From: Bacillota bacterium
GTDB lineage: Bacteria; Bacillota; Dethiobacteria; DTU022; JAAZDU01
Length of the DNA stretch: 10,472 nt
Direction: 5' to 3'
NCBI GenBank assembly: GCA_012512665.1
Contig: JAAZDU010000349.1
Span: 1 to 10,472, forward strand
Below the pieces are notes generated by a model. That model was not told the origin of the DNA. It saw nothing but the letters and a program-made list of their open reading frames with translations, and made no database searches. Numbering within the stretch: the stretch's first letter is position 1; each line of letters opens with the position of its first letter. Shown piece by piece: positions 6,951 to 10,472 of the stretch. Both the position numbers and the translations under genes were made by a program.

Positions 6951-6979
6951 TTTACAATTGCCCGGGAACCTGGTATAAT
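6951..6979 (+). promoter_or_regulatory. ffs: Strong promoter of the SRP RNA gene
   Basis: TTTACA (6951-6956) and a perfect TATAAT (6974-6979) are separated by 17 bases, and the -10 is extended by TGG directly upstream (6971-6973). The predicted start near 6986 leaves a leader of about 60 bases before the SRP RNA body. The strength fits a stable RNA gene. Confidence 0.82.
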
Positions 6980-7001
6980 TAATAACGCCTAAAGATCAAG
7001 C

Positions 7002-7027
7002 ATGGTGGCAATTAATGGTGGCAATTA
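7002..7027. repeat. 13-bp perfect tandem duplication in the SRP RNA leader
   Basis: ATGGTGGCAATTA occurs twice in direct succession (7002-7014 and 7015-7027), between the promoter and the mature SRP RNA. It would be transcribed as part of the 5' leader that is trimmed away. Confidence 0.8.
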
Positions 7028-7045
7028 AATATTGCTTATAATTTT

Positions 7046-7313
7046 GGCCGCGCTAGACGGGGAGGTAGCGGTGCACTGAACCTGCAACCCGCTATAGCAG
7101 GGTTTAATTCCTACCCTCGGTCTTTGCTTTTCAGTGCTGCCCTGCCTGGAGAATGTTGAGAGCTCAGTCCTATGCGGCACAGGACCATGAACCCCGTCAG
7201 GTCCGGGAGGAAGCAGCGGTAAGTGGACACCTGTGGGTGCCATAGGGGCGCTGGGCTTGAGTTTTCCTTGCAGGTAACGGCTGGGGAGCAGGAACAAAGG
7301 TAGGTGCGCGGCC
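7046..7313 (+). ncRNA. ffs: Signal recognition particle RNA, long Firmicutes (6S-like scRNA) type
   Basis: About 268 bases, the size of the Bacillus-type SRP RNA that contains the Alu domain as well as the S domain. The ends pair perfectly: GGCCGCGC (7046-7053) with GCGCGGCC (7306-7313). The 5' part carries the conserved Alu-domain segments GGGGAGGTAGCGGTG and ACCCGCTATAGCAGGG. Helix 8, the Ffh binding site, is seen as GTCAGGTCC (7196-7204), a GGGA tetraloop (7205-7208) and GGAAGCAGC (7209-7217). The RNA joins Ffh to guide ribosomes making membrane proteins to FtsY. Its position just before dnaX is the Firmicutes arrangement. Exact mature ends are inferred from the closing stem. Confidence 0.95.
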
Positions 7314-7326
7314 TTTAAAATATTTG

Positions 7327-7351
7327 CCCTTTCCTCTTGGAGAGGGTTTTT
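7327..7351 (+). terminator. Terminator of the SRP RNA gene
   Basis: CCCTTTCC (7327-7334) pairs with GGAGAGGG (7339-7346), with one G-T wobble and a TCTT loop, and is followed directly by TTTTT (7347-7351). It starts 13 bases after the closing stem of the RNA. Confidence 0.85.
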
Positions 7352-7390
7352 GCATTATTTAAGTTAAGGCTTTTTTTCCCAGCTAACGAG

Positions 7391-7434
7391 CCCTGGATTT
7401 TTCTTTTCCCCTATAGAGGATAATCCTGGGTTTT
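7391..7434 (+). other. Possible imperfect hairpin upstream of dnaX
   Basis: CCCTGGATT (7391-7399) can pair with AATCCTGGG (7422-7430) apart from one T-T mismatch, and TTTT follows. It could be a back-up terminator or a structured leader element 70 bases before the dnaX start. No known riboswitch was recognised in it, and no clear dnaX promoter was found between 7352 and 7490. Confidence 0.3.
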
Positions 7435-7503
7435 AGCGAACAGATTATTATTAACGTATTATTAACCGCTTGCTGCGCAAATAATTTAACGGAGGTTCTC
7501 CTG

Positions 7504-8916
7504 TTGACCCAGAAGGAACAACAATATATTGCCCTCTACCGCCGCTGGCGCCCGCAGACCTTCGGGGAAGTGGTGGGGCAGGAACACGTTACCAGGACGC
7601 TGCAAAATGCCTTGCGCATGGGCAGGGTGGCTCACGCCTACCTTTTCTGCGGCCTGCGCGGAACAGGAAAGACCACCATGGCCAAGCTGCTGGCCAAAAG
7701 CATAAACTGCCTGGAACCGGCCCCGGAAGGATATGCTTTTCCAGTAGAGCCCTGCAATAAGTGCCTTTCCTGCCAGGATATTAACAGGGGGCGCAGTATG
7801 GATGTCCTGGAAATTGATGCTGCCTCCAACAGGGGTATCGATGAGATAAGAGATCTGAGGGAAAAAGTTCGTTTTGCTCCCGCCCAAAGCCGTTACAAGG
7901 TATATATTATTGACGAGGTCCATATGCTGACCAATGAAGCCTTTAACGCCCTTTTAAAAACCCTGGAAGAGCCGCCGGGCAAGGTAATCTTTATCCTGGC
8001 CACAACCGAGGCCTCCCGCCTGCCCGCTACCGTTATCTCCCGCTGCCAACGCTTTGATTTTCATCTGCTGGAAGCAAAAGAAATTAGTGATCGCTTGCAG
8101 GAAGTAGCCGGCAGGATGGGCTTTTCTATAGATAAAGATGGCTTAAGCTTGCTGGCCAATATGGCTGAAGGGTCGCTGCGGGACGCCCTGGGGCTCCTGG
8201 AACAATGCGCCTCTTATGCTGACGGAGCTATCGGAGCGGAACAGATCCAGTCTATCTTTGGTATTGCTGCTCCCGTCAATCTCTATCAGCTTATGGAGGC
8301 GGTGCACAAAGAAGACCTGGCCCAGGGCTTTACCATTATTAAAGACATTGTTTACAGCGGCAAGGAACCGGGGCAATTTCTAAAGGATTTAAGTTCTTAT
8401 GTGCGCCTTTTGCTCTTGCAAGAAGGAGGAGGTGCGCAGGAACTAATAGAGCAGGAAGCTCCTTTTTTAGCTTCCTTTATACGCAAACATAAAGGAGTGT
8501 TTTTAAAAGAATCCCTGCTGGAGATGTTGGAGATAACCAGCGACGTTGACCGCCAGCTGCGCTCTGTAACCAGGCCCCAATTCTTGCTGGAACTTTGTTT
8601 TTTGCGCCTGGTAAGAGCTCACCGCTTCGGCCCTTACCTTGCTTCGGGAGAACTTTTTAAAAAATTGGAAGAACTAGAAGCAAAAGGCTTTATCAAAGGA
8701 GAGCACACTAAAGGAGAGCATAACAAAGGAGGGAACACTGCCGCCACCCCCCCCGCTTTACCAGCGTCTGCTTCTTCAGACTTAACTAGTGCTCTGCAGT
8801 GGGAGGTAGAGAAAAAAGCGGCGCCGGCAGGGCCAAACCTGACAGGAGAAAGATTAAAGGATACCTGGGAAGAAAAAATACTCCCCGACTTAAAAAGAAA
8901 GCATATAACTGTCTAA
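7504..8916 (+). CDS. dnaX: DNA polymerase III subunit gamma/tau, ending at an in-frame TAA
   Basis: DnaX is the ATPase of the clamp loader that puts the beta sliding clamp on DNA and, as tau, ties the loader to polymerase and helicase. The AAA+ core is intact: Walker A GLRGTGKTT (50-58), zinc ligands C69, C84, C87 and C90, Walker B IIDEVH (135-140), sensor 1 ILATTE (164-169), SRC (179-181) and sensor 2 R226 in GSLRDA. The oligomerisation domain III follows to about residue 375, then a low-complexity linker. The frame stops at 8914-8916, after 470 residues, in the middle of the C-terminal domain (WEEKILPDLKRKHITV). The domain continues in the same frame to 9291, so the intact gene would be about 595 residues. 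The TTG at 7504 has GGAGG (7491-7495) 8 bases upstream; GGAG can also pair with CTCC at 7498-7501. A short gamma-like product should retain clamp-loading parts. Confidence 0.95.
   Translation: MTQKEQQYIALYRRWRPQTFGEVVGQEHVTRTLQNALRMGRVAHAYLFCGLRGTGKTTMAKLLAKSINCLEPAPEGYAFPVEPCNKCLSCQDINRGRSMDVLEIDAASNRGIDEIRDLREKVRFAPAQSRYKVYIIDEVHMLTNEAFNALLKTLEEPPGKVIFILATTEASRLPATVISRCQRFDFHLLEAKEISDRLQEVAGRMGFSIDKDGLSLLANMAEGSLRDALGLLEQCASYADGAIGAEQIQSIFGIAAPVNLYQLMEAVHKEDLAQGFTIIKDIVYSGKEPGQFLKDLSSYVRLLLLQEGGGAQELIEQEAPFLASFIRKHKGVFLKESLLEMLEITSDVDRQLRSVTRPQFLLELCFLRLVRAHRFGPYLASGELFKKLEELEAKGFIKGEHTKGEHNKGGNTAATPPALPASASSDLTSALQWEVEKKAAPAGPNLTGERLKDTWEEKILPDLKRKHITV
8695..8739 (+). repeat. 3 x 15-bp tandem repeat in the dnaX linker
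   Basis: Three imperfect units each begin with AAAGGAG (8695, 8710 and 8725) and encode KGEHT, KGEHN and KGGNT. They form a hydrophilic linker between domain III and the C-terminal domain. Every unit carries a Shine-Dalgarno-like core inside the coding region. Confidence 0.8.
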
Positions 8917-9291
8917 GCCTGGTTAGAGGGCAGCCGCCCCCAGTCCCTGGAAGGCGGCGTGCTGAACATTGTTTTTGACCCCTCGCACGAGTTCCACAGG
9001 GAACAGACGGAGAGGCCGGAGCATAAAGAAATTATAGAAAAAGTTGCAGCTTATCACCTGCAGCAGAAAATTAAGGTCAAGACTTCTCTTTCTGGCAGTG
9101 AAAAAGAAGAGCAAGCTGAACAAAAATGGGAGACGGCAGCAAAAGAGAAAAAAAGGAAAGCTGCCGGCAGCGCTGGCATTGTGTCTGGAGATGAAAACCC
9201 CTTTATAAGAGAAGTGCAAAAAATGTTTAAGGGAAGGGTTTTTGAAGGAAAATGGAGCGATATAACGGAAGGAAAGGGGATAATTAAATGA
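8917..9291 (+). pseudogene. dnaX: 3' part of dnaX (tau C-terminal domain) after the in-frame stop
   Basis: This stretch stays in the dnaX frame with no further stop for 124 codons. It encodes the rest of the tau C-terminal domain: AWLEGSRPQSLEGGVLNIVF, FHREQTERPEHKEIIEKV, an acidic and basic low-complexity segment, and ENPFIREVQKMFKGRVFEG. The same pattern closes Bacillus DnaX (W-x2-LL-x-HLK..., ...EDPLIAEAKKL). Its TGA (9289-9291) overlaps the ybaB ATG, the normal end of dnaX in such operons. A GTG at 8959, 42 bases after the stop with GGAAGG just upstream, could allow reinitiation of a separate 110-residue peptide, but spacing is poor. It is either the silent tail of a nonsense-mutated gene, the tail of a gene with a sequencing error, or translated by readthrough. 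In cells the domain contacts the polymerase alpha subunit and the helicase. Confidence 0.85.
8933..8958 (+). other. Nested stem-loop 16 bases after the dnaX in-frame stop
   Basis: GCCGCC (8933-8938) pairs with GGCGGC (8953-8958). Inside, CCAG (8940-8943) pairs with CTGG (8947-8950) around a 3-base loop. One C on the left and two A on the right are bulged. It lies within translated sequence if the stop is read through. It could stimulate recoding or be a chance result of the codons used. Confidence 0.45.
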
Positions 9292-9602
9292 ACGGTAAAA
9301 TAAATAAGATGATGAAGCAGGTCCAGAAAATGCAGGCCCAGATGGCCAGGATGCAGGAAGAAATTGGCCAGAAGACCGTGGAAGTAACCACCGGGGGCGG
9401 AGCTGTCAGGGCTGTGGCCAACGGGCGCAAAGAGCTGGTGGAGCTGGAGATTGAACCAGAAATTCTAAAAGAAGAAGTGGAAATGGTGCAGGATCTAATC
9501 ATGGCAGCGGTCAATGAAGCTATGAAAAAAGTGGACGCCATGGTAGAAGAAGAGATGAAAAAAATAACCGGAGGTTTAAATTTACCACCAGGACTTTTCT
9601 AA
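9288..9602 (+). CDS. YbaB/EbfC family nucleoid-associated protein
   Basis: A 104-residue DNA-binding protein of the YbaB/EbfC family, which forms dimers shaped like tweezers and coats the nucleoid. An N-terminal helix rich in K, Q and M (residues 3-29, MMKQVQKMQAQMARMQEEIG) is followed by the strand block KTVEVTTGGGAVRAVANG and VELEIEPEIL (29-60). A C-terminal helix and the glycine- and proline-rich tail GGLNLPPGLF complete it. The length is usual. The ATG overlaps the stop of the full dnaX frame (ATGA), and GGAAAGGGGA (9271-9280) gives it its own ribosome binding site 7 bases upstream. It can therefore still be translated if ribosomes stop early in dnaX. The order dnaX-ybaB-recR is conserved in many bacteria (yaaK in Bacillus). 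Confidence 0.95.
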   Translation: MNGKINKMMKQVQKMQAQMARMQEEIGQKTVEVTTGGGAVRAVANGRKELVELEIEPEILKEEVEMVQDLIMAAVNEAMKKVDAMVEEEMKKITGGLNLPPGLF

Positions 9603-9625
9603 CCCTGTAAAGGCGGTGTTTCTTT

Positions 9626-10222
9626 TTGTCATATCCATCTGCTCTGGAAAAACTAATTAAAGCCCTGGGTAAGTTGCCGGGCATTGGCCCCAAGACGGCA
9701 ACGCGCCTGGCCTTCTTTTTACTTTTTAGCCCCAAAGAAGAGGTCTCGCATTTGGCCAAAGCCATGCTGGAGGCTAAGGAGAAGATAGGCCGCTGTTCAC
9801 GCTGCGGCTACCTGGCAGAGGACAGCCTTTGCGCCATTTGTCAAGATCCGAAGAGGGACAGGTCTCTTCTCTGCGTAGTGCAGGATCCTAGGGACGTAGC
9901 TGTACTAGAAAAGGCCGGGGCTTATAAGGGCACATACTTCGTTCTCCACGGGGCACTCTCTCCCATTGAGGGCTTTGGCCCCGAGGAGCTGCATATTCCC
10001 CGCCTTTTAAAGCTCATCGAGGAGGAAAAGATAAAGGAACTTATTGTAGCCACCAACCCCAATGTAGAAGGGGATGCCACAGCCCTTTATCTCTCCCGCC
10101 AGGCAAGGCCGCTGGGAGTTAAAGTAACCCGCATCGCCTTCGGCCTGCCGGTGGGGGGAGATCTGGAATATGCCGATGCCTTAACCTTGAGCAGGGCCCT
10201 GGAAGGCCGCCGCGAGATATGA
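9626..10222 (+). CDS. recR: Recombination mediator protein RecR
   Basis: RecR works with RecF and RecO to load RecA on SSB-covered single-stranded gaps. The 198 residues match the family length. The order is: helix-hairpin-helix (LGKLPGIGPKTATRLAFFLL, 14-33), a zinc finger with C57, C60, C69 and C72, then a Toprim domain starting at LLCVVQDPRDVAVLEKAG (81-98). The Toprim domain continues with HGALSPIEGFGPEEL and NPNVEGDATALYLS and ends in GLPVGGDLEYADALTLSRALEGRREI. The Q in VVQDPRD is the usual Firmicutes form. The TTG at 9626 is supported by the family N-terminus (MSYPSALEKLI) and by AAAGGCGG (9609-9616) 9 bases upstream. It follows ybaB by 23 bases and is the last gene of the operon in view. 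Confidence 0.97.
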   Translation: MSYPSALEKLIKALGKLPGIGPKTATRLAFFLLFSPKEEVSHLAKAMLEAKEKIGRCSRCGYLAEDSLCAICQDPKRDRSLLCVVQDPRDVAVLEKAGAYKGTYFVLHGALSPIEGFGPEELHIPRLLKLIEEEKIKELIVATNPNVEGDATALYLSRQARPLGVKVTRIAFGLPVGGDLEYADALTLSRALEGRREI

Positions 10223-10304
10223 GCCTGTTCTAAAATCTGTCTACATCAAATAAACTCCTTTCATTTTTCAAATGTTTGAGAAGGAGTAAATAAAGTACTT
10301 TTAG

Positions 10305-10353
10305 AAAACATGATTTATTAGGGAGAAGAAAAGCCCTGTAGGCCATGTTTTTT
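10305..10353 (+). terminator. Probable terminator of the dnaX-ybaB-recR operon
   Basis: AAAACATG (10305-10312) pairs with CATGTTTT (10344-10351), and an inner AGGG/CCCT stem (10320-10323 with 10334-10337) can form. The T run goes to 10353. The stem is AT-rich with a large interior, so strength is uncertain. The rest of the sequence to the window end (10354-10472) is AT-rich with no coding frame, RNA or clear promoter recognised. Confidence 0.5.
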
Positions 10354-10472
10354 GTTTAGAAGTTTTAAGGGATAAGGAACAAGGGAAAGTGTTGAAAATA
10401 CTGGAGTTAATAGAGTTCCAAGACACAAGATAAATGGGAAATAAAGGTAATTTGTAATAGGACTTTATTTAC

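Noticed and set aside
7025..7297. Minus-strand 90-codon open frame
   Set aside because: It lies entirely antisense to the SRP RNA and its sequence shows no protein family pattern.
7486..7923. Minus-strand 145-codon open frame opposite the start of dnaX
   Set aside because: It is a shadow of the highly conserved dnaX ATPase domain and has no ribosome binding site or recognisable domain.
8655..8666. T- and A-rich run CTTTTTAAAAAA in dnaX as a possible slippery site for gamma production
   Set aside because: In the dnaX frame it reads CTT TTT AAA AAA, which does not give an X-XXY-YYZ heptamer; a -1 slip there gives TAA. The C-terminal domain also continues in frame 0, so no frameshift is needed to reach it.
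10254..10287. ACTCCTT / AAGGAGT hairpin after recR as a terminator
   Set aside because: The stem is interrupted and not followed by a T run on the plus strand; the hairpin ending at 10353 is the better candidate.

Overview
The window looks like the chromosome of a low-to-mid GC Firmicute, probably an anaerobic, motile member of the Clostridia/Peptococcaceae type. This rests on strong AAAGGAGG-type ribosome binding sites, frequent GTG and TTG starts, a long Firmicutes-type SRP RNA beside dnaX-ybaB-recR, a YerB/DUF3048 lipoprotein, a CheX-family protein and a bacteriohemerythrin. The species cannot be named from the sequence alone.

Layout. (1) 3-383: the 3' end of folD, closed by a terminator at 423-453. 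(2) 579-1462: a two-gene operon of a bacteriohemerythrin and a CheX-type phosphatase, coupled by a 4-base GTGA overlap. It converges on a minus-strand DUF3048 lipoprotein (1526-2515), and a bidirectional hairpin terminator lies between them. (3) 2672-2880: a compact tRNA-Ser(GGA) unit with its own promoter and terminator. (4) 2965-6907: a glycan-type cassette of a SAM methyltransferase, a GT2 glycosyltransferase, a minus-strand Methyltransf_24-like protein and a GT61 (DUF563) glycosyltransferase. It could modify a surface polysaccharide or a glycosylated surface or flagellar protein, but the substrate is not readable here. (5) 6951-7351: a strong promoter, the SRP RNA and its terminator. (6) 7504-10222: the dnaX-ybaB-recR operon for replication and recombination. 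In Bacillus a tRNA-Ser, tadA, scr and dnaX lie close together; here tadA is absent from that interval and the cassette occupies it.

Two genes are interrupted as written. The methyltransferase has its ribosome binding site and first 30 codons in one frame and the rest in another, and the shift falls at an A7 run (3046-3052). dnaX has a single in-frame TAA at 8914-8916. After it, about 124 codons of recognisable DnaX C-terminal domain continue in the same frame and end with the ATGA overlap onto ybaB. A nested GC-rich stem-loop (8933-8958) begins 16 bases after this stop. The simplest reading is a point mutation or sequencing error. The arrangement would also suit production of a short gamma-like and a long tau-like clamp loader subunit by stop-codon readthrough. 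That would differ from the known frameshift and slippage routes, and it is the most interesting point to check.

Smaller oddities are two unrelated 13-bp perfect tandem duplications (5695-5720 and 7002-7027), a 3 x 15-bp repeat inside dnaX carrying AAAGGAG each time, and a GT2 enzyme whose DxD position reads D-E-M. No CRISPR array, transposase, integrase or phage gene was seen.
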